64,000 bases of DNA, from NCBI GenBank assembly GCA_009995225.1, contig JAACPW010000004.1, forward strand, positions 62,001 through 126,000. Reading direction: 5' to 3'. The translations under genes were made by a program, and so were the position numbers. This document shows positions 44,173 through 55,336 of this stretch, one piece after another; the first letter of the stretch is position 1, and each line of letters begins with the position of its first letter. The notes below the pieces were generated by a model. It was given only the letters and a program-made list of their open reading frames with translations, had not been told where the DNA came from and ran no database searches. This DNA is from Sphingomonadales bacterium (GTDB lineage Bacteria > Pseudomonadota > Alphaproteobacteria > Sphingomonadales > Sphingomonadaceae).

Positions 44173-44738
44173 CCGCCCTACCCCCGCTGACCGCCGAGTT
44201 TGCAGTCCCGTCCGAGATCATCCGCATGACCATCGTGCAGGGCGAAGCCAAGGCGAGCGCCGATGCACGGGTAGAGATGAGCACTATTCTGGGCAGCTGC
44301 GTGGCCACCTGTCTGTTCGATCCCGTTGCCCGTGTGGGCGGCATGAACCACTTCCTGCTTGCCGAACCGCCCGCCCATGTCCGCAGTCAGGCTTTCGACA
44401 GCGACTACGGCCTGTTCCTGATGGAGTTGCTGATCAACGAGATGCTTGGGCTTGGCGCACGCAAGACACGGATGCGGGCGCGCCTTTACGGCGGCGCCAA
44501 TCTCAATCCCGATCTCAGCCCCATCGGCACAGCTAATGCCGCTTTTGCCCGCCAGTTCCTTGAACGCGAAGGCATTCCTTGCGTGTTCGCAGATCTTGAA
44601 GGCACCCAGGCGCGCCGCATTCAGTTCCGCCCTGTCAGCGGGCAGGTCCGCGCGCGGCTGGTGCCGGCTGAAACCGCCCCTACGCAAAAACCTCTGGGGC
44701 GGCCGCAATCGGCGCTTGGGACGGTTGAGCTATTCTAG
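44169..44738 (+). CDS. cheD: Receptor glutamine deamidase CheD
   Basis: 189 aa. Catalytic Cys in TILGSCVATCLFD and His in GGMNHFLL, followed by the family segment RARLYGGANL. It deamidates receptor Gln to Glu, so receptors here are probably made with Gln at methylation sites. Overlaps cheB by ATGA. Confidence 0.93.
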   Translation: MTALPPLTAEFAVPSEIIRMTIVQGEAKASADARVEMSTILGSCVATCLFDPVARVGGMNHFLLAEPPAHVRSQAFDSDYGLFLMELLINEMLGLGARKTRMRARLYGGANLNPDLSPIGTANAAFARQFLEREGIPCVFADLEGTQARRIQFRPVSGQVRARLVPAETAPTQKPLGRPQSALGTVELF

Positions 44739-44756
44739 ACCCAAATGGAGCCTATC

Positions 44757-45140
44757 ATGGAAGCCAGCAGTCCCCCCTCTATTCGTGTCCTCACGGTCGA
44801 TGACAGCGCCAGTATGCGCGCCCTGCTACGCGGGGCACTGACCTCGCGCGGGTTCGCAGTCGAGCAGTGCGAAGACGGTCAGGAGGCGCTCGAATGGCTC
44901 GCCTCGAACGAGGTCGACGTGATCATCACCGATATCAACATGCCGCGCCTCGACGGATTCGGCCTGATCGAGAAACTGCGCACCAGCGCACTTCATTCGG
45001 AACGGCCGATCCTGGTGCTGACCACGGAAAGCTCCGACGAGAAAAAGCAGCGCGCCCGCAATGCCGGAGCGACAGGCTGGATCGTCAAGCCGTTCGACGC
45101 CGACAAGCTGACCGCTGCGCTGCGCCGCGTGATCCACTGA
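44757..45140 (+). CDS. cheY: Response regulator CheY
   Basis: 127 aa from ATG at 44757 (GGAG upstream; ATG 44745 also in frame). Single receiver domain: VDDSASMR, phospho-Asp in VIITDINMPRLDG, Thr in LVLTTE and Lys in WIVKPFD. No output domain, so it should diffuse to a motor or other target, or act as phosphate sink. Confidence 0.93.
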   Translation: MEASSPPSIRVLTVDDSASMRALLRGALTSRGFAVEQCEDGQEALEWLASNEVDVIITDINMPRLDGFGLIEKLRTSALHSERPILVLTTESSDEKKQRARNAGATGWIVKPFDADKLTAALRRVIH

Positions 45141-45179
45141 CCCTGCCCGCCAAGCCCTGAAGCCAACGGAACCTGTCCC

Positions 45180-45620
45180 ATGCGCCACGAACTCATTACC
45201 TTCGGTATCGCCAGCCAGCGCTTCGGCATCGACATCATGACCGTGCGAGAGATCCGCGCCTGGTCCCCCGTCACCCGCCTGCCGCGCGTGCCTGATTACG
45301 TCGCGGGCGTCGTCAACCTGCGCGGCGCGGTGCTGCCCGTCATCGACCTTGCCGCGCGGCTCGGCTGGACGCCGACCGATGCGACCCCGCGCAACCCGAT
45401 CATCGTGATCGAGCATGATGGCCAGATGCGCGGTCTGATCGTGCATGAAGTCGCCGATATCGTCTCGATCGAGGCTGGTACGCTCCAGCAACCCGATGCG
45501 ATGGGTCATGAAAGCATCACCCATTTCCTCGAAGGTATCGCACCTTTGGGTGAAGACATGGTGATGGTGCTCGATCTGGCGCGCCTGATGACTGACGAAC
45601 CGATCGAACTGGCGGCCTGA
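45180..45620 (+). CDS. cheW: Coupling protein CheW
   Basis: 146 aa. SH3-like CheW fold: FGIASQRFGIDIMTVREI, RVPDYVAGVVNLRGAVLPVIDLA and LIVHEVADIVSIE. It links receptors to CheA. RBS-like GGAACC is weak before ATG 45180. Confidence 0.94.
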   Translation: MRHELITFGIASQRFGIDIMTVREIRAWSPVTRLPRVPDYVAGVVNLRGAVLPVIDLAARLGWTPTDATPRNPIIVIEHDGQMRGLIVHEVADIVSIEAGTLQQPDAMGHESITHFLEGIAPLGEDMVMVLDLARLMTDEPIELAA

Positions 45621-45622
45621 GC

Positions 45623-45913
45623 GTGAGCCCCTCCGCCCCTCAGTCCAGCCCAGATCATTCGCCAGTGCTTCTCGCTGCCATCGCCGCGCACTTGAGTGCA
45701 CTGGCCGAGGAGGCTGAGGAATTCGGCCTGGTCCTGTGCAGTGATGCCGAAGTTGCCGGTCGATACCTTGTCCAATTGCAGCAGATCGACCGGCTGGCGC
45801 AATCCTTGCGTGAGGTGGGGATGGTGCTGTCCTCTGGCGATCCCGATGCAGCCGTGTCTGCGATCCGGCTGGGCGAATTGCGCCACGCATTGGAGAACGT
45901 CAGTGCGCTCTGA
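45623..45913 (+). CDS. Small unknown protein of the che operon (GTG start)
   Basis: 96 aa from GTG at 45623, 2 nt after the cheW stop. Mostly helical (VLLAAIAAHLSALAEEAEEF; QQIDRLAQSLREVG). Not recognised. Overlaps the next gene by 11 nt, so the pair is translationally coupled. It may be a phosphatase or scaffold component, but no CheZ-type motif is present. Confidence 0.5.
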   Translation: MSPSAPQSSPDHSPVLLAAIAAHLSALAEEAEEFGLVLCSDAEVAGRYLVQLQQIDRLAQSLREVGMVLSSGDPDAAVSAIRLGELRHALENVSAL

Positions 45914-46214
45914 CGTCGCATTGCTGACCCTGCAGGGCGGTGCCGCAGCCTTTGCGCTGATCGCCGCAGTGGCCTGGCCGCGCGCTGGCGAGGCTGCACT
46001 CCTGATGCCGGTGGGCGGGCAAGAGCTACCCAGTGTGCTCAATTTTGCCGCCAGCCACGACGTTCGCCTGATCGCCATCGACAGCGCCAAGGGCCGCGTC
46101 ATCGCCCGCATCGACGATCGGCACAGCATCTTTGCCAGCCTTGCCGCTGGCATCGTGCCGATTGGCGTCAGCACAAAAGGCTGTTCGTCCGAGAACTACC
46201 GGGGGCGCTTATGA
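45903..46214 (+). CDS. Second small unknown protein of the che operon (GTG start)
   Basis: 103 aa from GTG at 45903. A hydrophobic start ([19 protein letters not shown]) may be a membrane anchor or signal peptide. The rest has alternating strands ([24 protein letters not shown]). Not recognised. Ends with an ATGA overlap with the following MCP gene, suggesting that it works with that receptor. Confidence 0.5.
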   Translation: MRSDVALLTLQGGAAAFALIAAVAWPRAGEAALLMPVGGQELPSVLNFAASHDVRLIAIDSAKGRVIARIDDRHSIFASLAAGIVPIGVSTKGCSSENYRGRL

Positions 46215-47743
46215 AACTGTGCGAGATGAGCGAGCTGCGGGAAACCGGCGCGCGCCTGGTCACGATCGTTGAAGCGTTGGTGTGCACCATCATCGTCGCA
46301 TGGAGCCTGAGCGCGGGCGAACCGATCATCGGTATCAGTGCCGTTCTGCTGGTGGCGGCGCCCATCGGTTTTGCCTTGCAGCGCCGGGCAGACGGGATCG
46401 CGCGCCTTTCGATCGCGGTGAGCCTGCCGTTACTTGGAGGACTGCTGCTGGCGCTGGCACGGACCACCGGCTGGCTGATCGATATGCACATGGTCTTTTT
46501 CGCCTTCCTGGCGGTGCTCGTTGTCATGGCGTGCTGGCGCGTCGTTGTGGCCGCCACGCTGACCATCGCTTTGCATCACTTTCTGCTCAACGTGACCGTG
46601 CCTGCCTATGTTTTCCCCGAAGGCGGCGACCTGGGCCGCGTGCTGTTTCATGCCGTCGTGGTGCTGGTTGAGGCCGGCGTGCTGATCGTGCTGTGCAGGC
46701 GGTTCGAGACACTGGTGCGCGGGCTGACTGCGGCCCGCGCGGCGCAAGAAGCGGTGGATGCCGAACGCAATGCCGAGCGGGAGGCCGTCAGCGCCGAACA
46801 GCGCGTTGTTTTGACGGCCCTTTCAAACCGTCTCCGCGCGCTGTCTTCGGGGGATCTGGCAAGCCAGCTGACAACGCCTTTTCCCGGCGACTACGAAGCG
46901 GCGCGCACGATGCTCAACCAATCCTGCACCGAACTGGATCAGTTGGTCGGTGCTGTCGCGCAGACCGCCGTCAAGGTGGCGCATGGCGCGCACGAATTGC
47001 GTGAAGCCTCTACCAATCTTGCCAGCAAGACCGAGGAACAATCCGCCGCCATCGAAAGCGTCACGCGCACCGCCCGGACAATGGTGCAGGATATCGAGAC
47101 TGACGCAAACCTATGGGCCGCCACCCGCAGCACCGCGATCGAGGCCAAGAGTGATGCCGACGACGGCTCTGCCGACATTGCCGGCGCGGCCGAGGCCATG
47201 ACCCGGATCGAGGCATCTTCGGCCAAGATCGGCGAAATGATCGCGTTCATCGATGACATCGCCTTCCAGACCAACCTGCTTGCCCTGAACGCTGGCGTCG
47301 AAGCGGCGCGGGCGGGAGAATCGGGCAAGGGCTTTGCCGTGGTCGCAGGGGAAGTGCGCGAACTGGCCCAGCGCTCGGCCCAGTCGGCCAATGCCATCAA
47401 GCAGCTGGTTGCAAATTCGAAGGATGAAGTCGCCGTGGGCGTTGCCCGTGTTCAGCATCTGACCAATCTGCTCGCAACGCTGGTCGCGCGGTTTTCCGAC
47501 ATTGCCGGACAGGTGGATCGGATCACATCGGGATCGCAAGCAACGCTCGATGCGGTCCGGCAGATCAACGCGGCAATGACCATGCTCGATCAGGCGATGC
47601 AGCAGAATGCCGCCATGGCCGAACAAACCAGCGCCGCCGCCGTCGAATTGCTGCGCGGCGCCAGCGATCTTGACAGCCAGGTCGCGCCGTTCCGCCACGA
47701 TCATAGCCGAACAACTACCCCGCCAGAACGCCGGGCCGCCTGA
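46211..47743 (+). CDS. Multi-TM methyl-accepting chemotaxis protein
   Basis: 510 aa. Residues ~15-185 hold about six membrane helices with [23 protein letters not shown] as a conserved loop, a membrane-embedded sensor type rather than a periplasmic ligand domain. HAMP-like [11 protein letters not shown] follows. The signalling tip is [37 protein letters not shown]. There is no C-terminal tether. It may sense membrane-linked cues such as redox or lipid-soluble ligands. Confidence 0.88.
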   Translation: MKLCEMSELRETGARLVTIVEALVCTIIVAWSLSAGEPIIGISAVLLVAAPIGFALQRRADGIARLSIAVSLPLLGGLLLALARTTGWLIDMHMVFFAFLAVLVVMACWRVVVAATLTIALHHFLLNVTVPAYVFPEGGDLGRVLFHAVVVLVEAGVLIVLCRRFETLVRGLTAARAAQEAVDAERNAEREAVSAEQRVVLTALSNRLRALSSGDLASQLTTPFPGDYEAARTMLNQSCTELDQLVGAVAQTAVKVAHGAHELREASTNLASKTEEQSAAIESVTRTARTMVQDIETDANLWAATRSTAIEAKSDADDGSADIAGAAEAMTRIEASSAKIGEMIAFIDDIAFQTNLLALNAGVEAARAGESGKGFAVVAGEVRELAQRSAQSANAIKQLVANSKDEVAVGVARVQHLTNLLATLVARFSDIAGQVDRITSGSQATLDAVRQINAAMTMLDQAMQQNAAMAEQTSAAAVELLRGASDLDSQVAPFRHDHSRTTTPPERRAA

Positions 47744-47802
47744 AGAAAACAAGCAATTCACACCTCCCCTCACACGCCCTCTTCAATCCCAGGAGCATCA
47801 AC

Positions 47803-49254
47803 ATGTCTGCCAACCCGTTACAGGAGCGTCTTGATTACTACGGCCTGGACCACCTTCCCCAGGCCACGATGACCGGCGTGAGCCGCGCTCTCAAACGTCA
47901 ACTCGACCCTGCACTCGATGAATTTTACCGCGTGATTGCGCAGCGGCGCGAGCTTTCGGCTCATTTCGAAAGCCCGCAACAGATGGCGCGCGCCAAGGCG
48001 ATGCAGGCCGAACATTGGACAGCGGTGTTCCGCGACGGCGTGGATGATCGCTTTTTCCAGCGCGCCACCCGGATCGGCAACGTGCACGCCCGGATCGGCC
48101 TCGAACCCAAATGGTATGTGGGTGCCTATGGGCTGGTGCTCGATGAACTGATCACAGCGATCATCGCACCCGGCTGGCAGCGCTGGCTCCCCTGGCGGCG
48201 CGCCAAAGCGCGGCAGGTGGCGACATTGGTCAAGATCGCGCTGCTGGATATTGACCTGGCGCTATCGGGCTATTTCCACAATTCCGAAGAACGCGTGCGC
48301 GCCATTGTCAGCGACAAGATGGGCACCGCGTTGAAGCAGGTTTCGGCCGGTGATCTGACCACGCGGATCGATGGTTTCCCATCGGAATACCAACAGGTCG
48401 AAACCGATTTCAATGCCGCCTTCACCATCCTGTGCCAGACGCTCGGCAACCTGATGGCCGGGATGGAATCGATGACCAGCGGGGCGACCGAGATCCGCTC
48501 GGCCGCCGATGACCTGTCGCGCCGGACCGAGGAACAGGCCGCCAATCTGGAAGAAACGGCGAGCGCGATCACTGCAATCAATGCCAGCGTGCAGGAAAGC
48601 GCCGCGACCAGTGCCAGCGCACGCAAGACGATTGCCGAAACCACCACCCGCGCAAATGACGGGGCCCAGATCGTGACCGAAGCGGTAGGAGCGATGCAGC
48701 AGATCGAAAGCTCCTCGCAGGAAATCACGTCGATCATCGCGGTGATCGAATCGATCTCGTTCCAGACCAACCTGCTGGCCTTGAACGCAGGAGTCGAAGC
48801 TGCGCGTGCGGGCGAAGCGGGCAAGGGCTTTGCAGTCGTTGCCAATGAGGTCCGCGCGCTGGCCCAACGCTGCGCCGATGCGGCAGACGAAGTCAAGGCG
48901 CTGATCTCGGCCAGTTCGGTTCAGGTCAGCCGCGGGGTGGATCTTGTCGGGCGCAGCGGTGATGCCTTTGCTGCGATCACCCGCGATGTCAGCGCACTTT
49001 CGGGCGCCATTCAGACAATTGCGACTTCGGCTGCAGCGCAAGCGGAGAACCTGTCGCAGATCAACGCAGTGGTGGGCGAGCTTGACCGTTCAACCCAGCA
49101 GAACGCCGCGATGGCCGAACAATGCACCGCCGCCGCCACATCGCTGACGCGCGAAGCAAGCTTGCTCAACGACGCGCTGGCGAACTTCTCGGTGCATCAG
49201 GGGTCACGGTCATTCGATTCTGCGATAGACCTCCGCTTCAACCAGGCCGCCTGA
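47803..49254 (+). CDS. Globin-coupled methyl-accepting chemotaxis protein
   Basis: 483 aa from ATG at 47803. Residues 1-~165 form a protoglobin domain with proximal His95 in [19 protein letters not shown] and distal-side [12 protein letters not shown], as in HemAT-type oxygen sensors. A HAMP-like segment ([11 protein letters not shown]) and the signalling tip [36 protein letters not shown] follow. No membrane segment, so a cytosolic aerotaxis sensor binding heme. Last gene of the che locus. Confidence 0.9.
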   Translation: MSANPLQERLDYYGLDHLPQATMTGVSRALKRQLDPALDEFYRVIAQRRELSAHFESPQQMARAKAMQAEHWTAVFRDGVDDRFFQRATRIGNVHARIGLEPKWYVGAYGLVLDELITAIIAPGWQRWLPWRRAKARQVATLVKIALLDIDLALSGYFHNSEERVRAIVSDKMGTALKQVSAGDLTTRIDGFPSEYQQVETDFNAAFTILCQTLGNLMAGMESMTSGATEIRSAADDLSRRTEEQAANLEETASAITAINASVQESAATSASARKTIAETTTRANDGAQIVTEAVGAMQQIESSSQEITSIIAVIESISFQTNLLALNAGVEAARAGEAGKGFAVVANEVRALAQRCADAADEVKALISASSVQVSRGVDLVGRSGDAFAAITRDVSALSGAIQTIATSAAAQAENLSQINAVVGELDRSTQQNAAMAEQCTAAATSLTREASLLNDALANFSVHQGSRSFDSAIDLRFNQAA

Positions 49255-49266
49255 TGCGGCGCGCGA

Positions 49267-50682
49267 TTACTGCCCCTGCATGATCGGCGGCGCCGAGGGA
49301 ATCGGGCCGCCGGTCTGGATTGATGTGCTTTCGTTGGCGAGGATCCCGACGACCTGCGTCCAGACCGCAACGTTCTGGCGAAGCTGGACAATGTCGATCT
49401 TGTCGAGCGTATCGTCAGGCGTGTGGTGCAGGTCGAAATAGCGGGTGCCGTCCTGCTGCAGATCGATCAGCGCGCCTCTCTGGTCGCGCACGATGTTGAG
49501 ATCGGCGCCGCCGGTGGCAGCTTCGGTGCCAGCCGAAACGCCGAAGCGCGCAACGGCGGCCGCGATGCGCTTGTGCAACGCGGGGTTGGTTTCGCGGAAA
49601 TTGCTGTCGAAGCGCCAGATGCGGTCAGCGCCGAAATCGCTTTCGATGCCGACGGCCATGGGTTCGTTGATGTGCGCGGTGCTATAGGCCTTGCTCCCCC
49701 ACAAGCCGGTTTCCTCGGCGCCCGCCATCAGCACACGAATGGTGCGCAGCGGTTGGCCTGCCTTGGCCGCATTCAGCGCCGCAGCGGCGATGATGCCGCA
49801 GCCTGCACCATCGTCAAAGGCACCAGGCGCGTTCCACCAGCTGTCGATGTGGCAGGCAAGCAGCACCGGCGGGAGCATCGGATTGCTGCCCACGATTTCG
49901 CCCACGACATTACCGCTGCGCATCTGGCCGACCTGGCGCGGATTCATCTCGAGCTTCATCGTGATCGGACGCCCTTCGGCACGGGCGAACATCCGTTCAA
50001 GGTTCTCGGCATCGGGAAGACTGAGAGCGCCAGCCGGGGTTGGCGTCACACCTTCGGGAAAGCTGGTGCCGCCCGTATGGGGATTGCGATGGTGGTCTGT
50101 GCCGACCGACTTGATGACGGTGCCAATCGCGCCCTTGCTTGCCGCAATGCCCGCTCCAACCCAGCGCGCCGGGCCGGCAAAGCCGTAATGCGATCCGTCC
50201 TGTGCGGGGCGCATCTGGTGGCTGATATAGGCGATCTTGCCAGCAAGGCTGCCAGCCTGTGCGGCGCGCAGGTCATCGAAAGTTCGGAAGAACACCACCT
50301 CGCCCTCGATCCCACCTTGGGGCGTTGCGGCCGAATTGCCCAGCGGCAACACCGTCAGATCCTGCGCGAACGGAGCGGTCACGCGGGCACGGGCGATGTC
50401 GCCCGGCAGCCAGGTATCCATCATGAAGGCTTCATCTGCGACATTGGCAAAGCCGTGCTTGGCAAGCCACGCCATCGCCCACGCCCGTCCGCGCGCTTCA
50501 GCTTCGGTTCCCGCCTGCCGCGGGCCGACTTCGGTGGTGATCCCTTCCACAAAGTCCCAGGCATAGGCATCGCCTTCCAACGCCGCTTCGGCCTGCGCTT
50601 CAAGCGGCGGGGTCTGGGCCGATGCGGCGGTTGAGAGCAAGGCGAGCGAAATGGCGGCTAGCGCGGGTCTGAAGCTGTTCAT
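49267..50682 (-). CDS. Secreted M28-family zinc aminopeptidase
   Basis: 471 aa. Signal peptide to ~A22 (LAAISLALLSTAASA). A PA-like insert lies near ~120-250. The metal site is ACHIDSWWNAPGAFDDGAG (His and bridging Asp), AGAEETGLWGSKA (catalytic Glu and metal Glu), IESDFGAD (Asp) and DLHHTPDDTLDK (His). It should remove N-terminal residues in the periplasm. Convergent with the globin MCP gene. Confidence 0.9.
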   Translation of the reverse strand: MNSFRPALAAISLALLSTAASAQTPPLEAQAEAALEGDAYAWDFVEGITTEVGPRQAGTEAEARGRAWAMAWLAKHGFANVADEAFMMDTWLPGDIARARVTAPFAQDLTVLPLGNSAATPQGGIEGEVVFFRTFDDLRAAQAGSLAGKIAYISHQMRPAQDGSHYGFAGPARWVGAGIAASKGAIGTVIKSVGTDHHRNPHTGGTSFPEGVTPTPAGALSLPDAENLERMFARAEGRPITMKLEMNPRQVGQMRSGNVVGEIVGSNPMLPPVLLACHIDSWWNAPGAFDDGAGCGIIAAAALNAAKAGQPLRTIRVLMAGAEETGLWGSKAYSTAHINEPMAVGIESDFGADRIWRFDSNFRETNPALHKRIAAAVARFGVSAGTEAATGGADLNIVRDQRGALIDLQQDGTRYFDLHHTPDDTLDKIDIVQLRQNVAVWTQVVGILANESTSIQTGGPIPSAPPIMQGQ

Positions 50683-50803
50683 GCCGAAGGTGCTATCTCC
50701 GCCCCGCCTGCAAGTCTAGCCGCTTGCCCTTGTCTCTCCCCTTCCCTATCTGCGCACCCAAACATCCAGACCGCAATATCCCGTTCCCAAAAGGACTCAT
50801 CCG

Positions 50804-52483
<1,680 letters not shown>

Positions 52484-52488
52484 TGATA

Positions 52489-52518
52489 CTGCGGCCGGAC
52501 TTGCGCGTCCGGCCGCAG
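52489..52518. terminator. Hairpin after ettA
   Basis: CTGCGGCCGGAC-TTGCGC-GTCCGGCCGCAG: perfect 12-bp stem right after the ettA stop. The T-tract is missing, but position and strength fit a terminator. Confidence 0.65.
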
Positions 52519-52652
52519 CGTAAGATCACTGCGATTGCAGATTGCCTTGCGCAATATTCTTATCGGTCGTGGGCTGCCTTTACGATCCCTTAAGCAGAGC
52601 TACGTCACTCTCCCTATAGAAAAACAGGTCGCATAGGGAATCACGGGGCGTG

Positions 52653-53318
52653 ATGATGGGGATTGAGATGCCGCTGGAATGGGCGGTGCTGCTCAGCGTG
52701 ATGTGCGCTTTTATGGGTGTCCGGGCCGGCCAGATTCGCGCACGGCGCAATCCTGGTCTGCAGCTTGATCCCATGCGCGAACTGTTGCATCCCACGGTCT
52801 TGGCCAGCGCCATCGATCTTGCCGCCCGCCGCGATGCGCGGCGACAAGGATCGCACGCGGTAATGCATGGCCGGATCGATCAGCTTTCCGGACGTGATCG
52901 CAATTGGAGCGCCGATACCCGCGATCAGGTGCGCGAGCATGTCGCCGCCGTGATGCGCGCCGGTCTGCGCCGCGGTGATCGGATGGTGCTGGGCGCGGCT
53001 GAACATGATCTCGATGGCTTCACGATCCTGATCCCCGGCGCAGACGAGCGCGCAGCGGTGCGCATTGCCAACCGGCTTCGCGAATTGCTGACCCATCTTC
53101 GGATGCCGCAGTTAGGCAGCAATGCGCATCTGACTGCCAGCTTCGGAGTTGCTGCCAATCGTTTTGGCGAAACCGGAGCGGGCCTCGATGACCGCGCGCA
53201 GTGCGCCCTTGCTGCGGCAGTCGCAAAGGGCCGCGATCACGTGGTCCCGGCAAGCGAGATCGAGGAAGTGCTGTTCTTGCCCGCCCCCGCGCCTTCTGAG
53301 ATGGTCACGGCTGCCTGA
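52653..53318 (+). CDS. Membrane-anchored degenerate GGDEF-like protein
   Basis: 221 aa; start uncertain among GTG 52650, ATG 52653 and ATG 52656. One N-terminal helix (LEWAVLLSVMCAFMGV), then a diguanylate-cyclase-like fold. DLDGFTILIPGADERAAVRIANRLRELL matches the region where GGDEF would be, and LTASFGVAANR matches the following strand. The GGDEF signature itself is absent (AEHDLDGF), so no cyclase activity is expected. It may bind a nucleotide or be a relic. Confidence 0.6.
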   Translation: MMGIEMPLEWAVLLSVMCAFMGVRAGQIRARRNPGLQLDPMRELLHPTVLASAIDLAARRDARRQGSHAVMHGRIDQLSGRDRNWSADTRDQVREHVAAVMRAGLRRGDRMVLGAAEHDLDGFTILIPGADERAAVRIANRLRELLTHLRMPQLGSNAHLTASFGVAANRFGETGAGLDDRAQCALAAAVAKGRDHVVPASEIEEVLFLPAPAPSEMVTAA

Positions 53319-53332
53319 TCGTAGATTTGCGC

Positions 53333-53917
53333 TCAGGGCGTAACCCAGAGCCCCGCCCAATTTCCCGATGGCTCCCGCGCGAACTGCGCGCGAACATGGC
53401 CGGTATGCGCCAGGTAAAGCCAATCGAACGCAGTAAGGTTGATCCGCAACAACGCGAAATTGTCGCGTGCAGGGGCAAGCTGCGCGTCATCGGGTTCGGC
53501 ACCCTCAAACTCGGGGGGCAAGCCTGATGTGGGCATTTCCGAGCCCGTGCCCGGCCCATGCCCCAGATAACAGCGCCGCGCGAAATTGGTGCTTGCAGAC
53601 CATGCCGCGTCGACCTGTTCGCCGGTGGTAAGAATGACACCCGTTCCGCGCGCACGGATCTGAATTTTTGATCCTTTGTCGTAAAACAACACCGCGATGC
53701 GCGGATCGGCGGCCACCACCTGCGCCTTGGGTGCGCGCGCATCGGTGTGAAACCGCAGCGCCCAATTCTGGGTGTCGAAGGCGCGCAGCACCATGACCCG
53801 CGCATCGACATCGCCGGTCACGACCACCGGCGTGTGCATCGGAGACTTGCGATCGCGGGGCGCGCGGATCAGCCGATTGCGGCAGTCATTCAGGACATCA
53901 TCGAGTGTTTCGAACAT
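53333..53917 (-). CDS. Pyridoxamine-5'-phosphate-oxidase-like flavin protein
   Basis: 194 aa from ATG at 53917; upstream in-frame ATGs at 53929 and 54013 are possible. Split-barrel flavin fold: RVMVLRAFDTQNWALRFHTDARAPKA, then RIAVLFYDKGSKIQIRARGTG, as in PNPOx-related proteins of unknown substrate. The C-terminus is Trp-rich (NLTAFDWLYLAH). It probably reduces a small molecule with FMN. Convergent with the GGDEF-like gene. Confidence 0.75.
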   Translation of the reverse strand: MFETLDDVLNDCRNRLIRAPRDRKSPMHTPVVVTGDVDARVMVLRAFDTQNWALRFHTDARAPKAQVVAADPRIAVLFYDKGSKIQIRARGTGVILTTGEQVDAAWSASTNFARRCYLGHGPGTGSEMPTSGLPPEFEGAEPDDAQLAPARDNFALLRINLTAFDWLYLAHTGHVRAQFAREPSGNWAGLWVTP

Positions 53918-54095
53918 CCCGCATGCCATTGGCGGCAACGGCGCAGGCGTCAAGCGTCCGCATGAGCGTTCATATTTTATGCCATTTTTATGAATATCGC
54001 TGGGTTGGTTCATGCTTGCGACAGTCTGCCCGGATTAGACAGCATCATCTCAACAAGCCGCTTGTGGTGGGCTGGCATTTCTGGAGGCAGTTACA

Positions 54096-55229
54096 ATGAT
54101 GACCTTCTTTTCAAGAGGCGGATCGCTGGCGGCTTTGGCCGTTGCGCTTACGCTTTCCCTGCCCGCCGCCCCTGCTGCTGCGCAGGATTTTCAAAACGGC
54201 CGGGCCGAAGCGCGTGCTCAGGCCAAGATGCAGCGTCAACAAATGCGGGTCGAAAACCGCAGGGGTCCGGCGCGCGAGCAGGTAGAGCGGCCGCAAGCGC
54301 CGCGCGCCGCACGGGTCGAGGCCCCTCGCGCTGAGCGGGTCGTCGCGGTGCGCGCTCAAGCCGCCAACCGTCCTGACCGCCGTAATGATGTTCGCGCTGA
54401 CCGGATTGATCGGCGCAGCGAGGTTCGTGCCAATCAGGTCGATCGCCGTAGCGAACGGCGCGCCGATACCATTGACCGGCGCAGCGAAGTGCGGGCCAAC
54501 CGCGTCGAACGGCAGGGCGATATCCGTGCACGCCAGCTTGACCAGCGTGGACGCGATGGCGCTGCCGTGCGGGTGGACCGCCGCACCGATGCGCGAGCCA
54601 ACCGGATCGAAAATCGCGGCGACCGCCGGGCAAATCAGGTCGAAAATCGTGCTGACCGCCGGGCTGACCGGATTGAGAATCGCGGAGATCGCCGCGCTGA
54701 TCGGGTCGATGGTCGCAATGACACCTGGCGCAACAACCGGGCCGATAATCGTGGCGGGGTCTTCACCAATCAGGTGCGCGAGATCCGGCGTGATGTGCGC
54801 CGTGCGGACGTACGCGGTGCAGCCCGTTATGACCGCGCACGCGACAATCGCAACTGGCGCCAGAATGATTGGCGGCATGGCTGGAACGGCCGTCCGGGCT
54901 GGGACAACCGCGATTTTCGCCGGTGGAACAACGGCTGGCGCAATGACCGGCGCTATGGTTGGAATGATTACCGGCGCAGCAACCAGATCCTGTTCCGGCC
55001 CGGCCGTTACTATGCACCATTCCAGGCGCATCGTTATAGTCGACTGCAATCAGGCTTTTTTCTCGACAGCCTGTTCTTCCAGCCGCGTTACTTCCTGAAC
55101 GATCCGTACCAATACCGACTGCCATCAGTTTACGGACCGTATAAGTGGGTTAGGTATTATGACGATGTCGCGCTGGTGGATATTTACACCGGCGAAGTGG
55201 TTGACGTGATCCACGATTTTTTCTGGTAG
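54096..55229 (+). CDS. RcnB-like periplasmic protein with Arg-rich repeats
   Basis: 377 aa from ATG at 54096, GGAGG 11 nt upstream. Signal peptide to ~A29. Residues ~85-220 are a run of Arg/Asp/Asn repeats (DRRADRIENRGDRRADR). The C-terminal ~70 residues fit the RcnB domain: YQYRLPSVYGPYKWVRYYDDVALVDIYTGEVVDVIHDFFW. RcnB proteins modulate Ni/Co homeostasis in E. coli; the long basic repeat is an addition with unknown purpose. Confidence 0.75.
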   Translation: MMTFFSRGGSLAALAVALTLSLPAAPAAAQDFQNGRAEARAQAKMQRQQMRVENRRGPAREQVERPQAPRAARVEAPRAERVVAVRAQAANRPDRRNDVRADRIDRRSEVRANQVDRRSERRADTIDRRSEVRANRVERQGDIRARQLDQRGRDGAAVRVDRRTDARANRIENRGDRRANQVENRADRRADRIENRGDRRADRVDGRNDTWRNNRADNRGGVFTNQVREIRRDVRRADVRGAARYDRARDNRNWRQNDWRHGWNGRPGWDNRDFRRWNNGWRNDRRYGWNDYRRSNQILFRPGRYYAPFQAHRYSRLQSGFFLDSLFFQPRYFLNDPYQYRLPSVYGPYKWVRYYDDVALVDIYTGEVVDVIHDFFW

Positions 55230-55248
55230 GTCTTCGCCGGAAACATCA

Positions 55249-55280
55249 AGCCCCGTCGGAGCGATCCGGCGGGGCTTTTT
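55249..55280 (+). terminator. Rho-independent terminator after the RcnB-like gene
   Basis: AGCCCCGTCGGA-GCGA-TCCGGCGGGGCT followed by TTTTT: GC-rich stem with one mismatch and a U-tract, 20 nt after the stop. Confidence 0.88.
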
Positions 55281-55336
55281 CGCTGACGCAGTCGCCGCTT
55301 GGCCCTGAAGCAGCGGATTGCTACAGGCCCCCGAAC

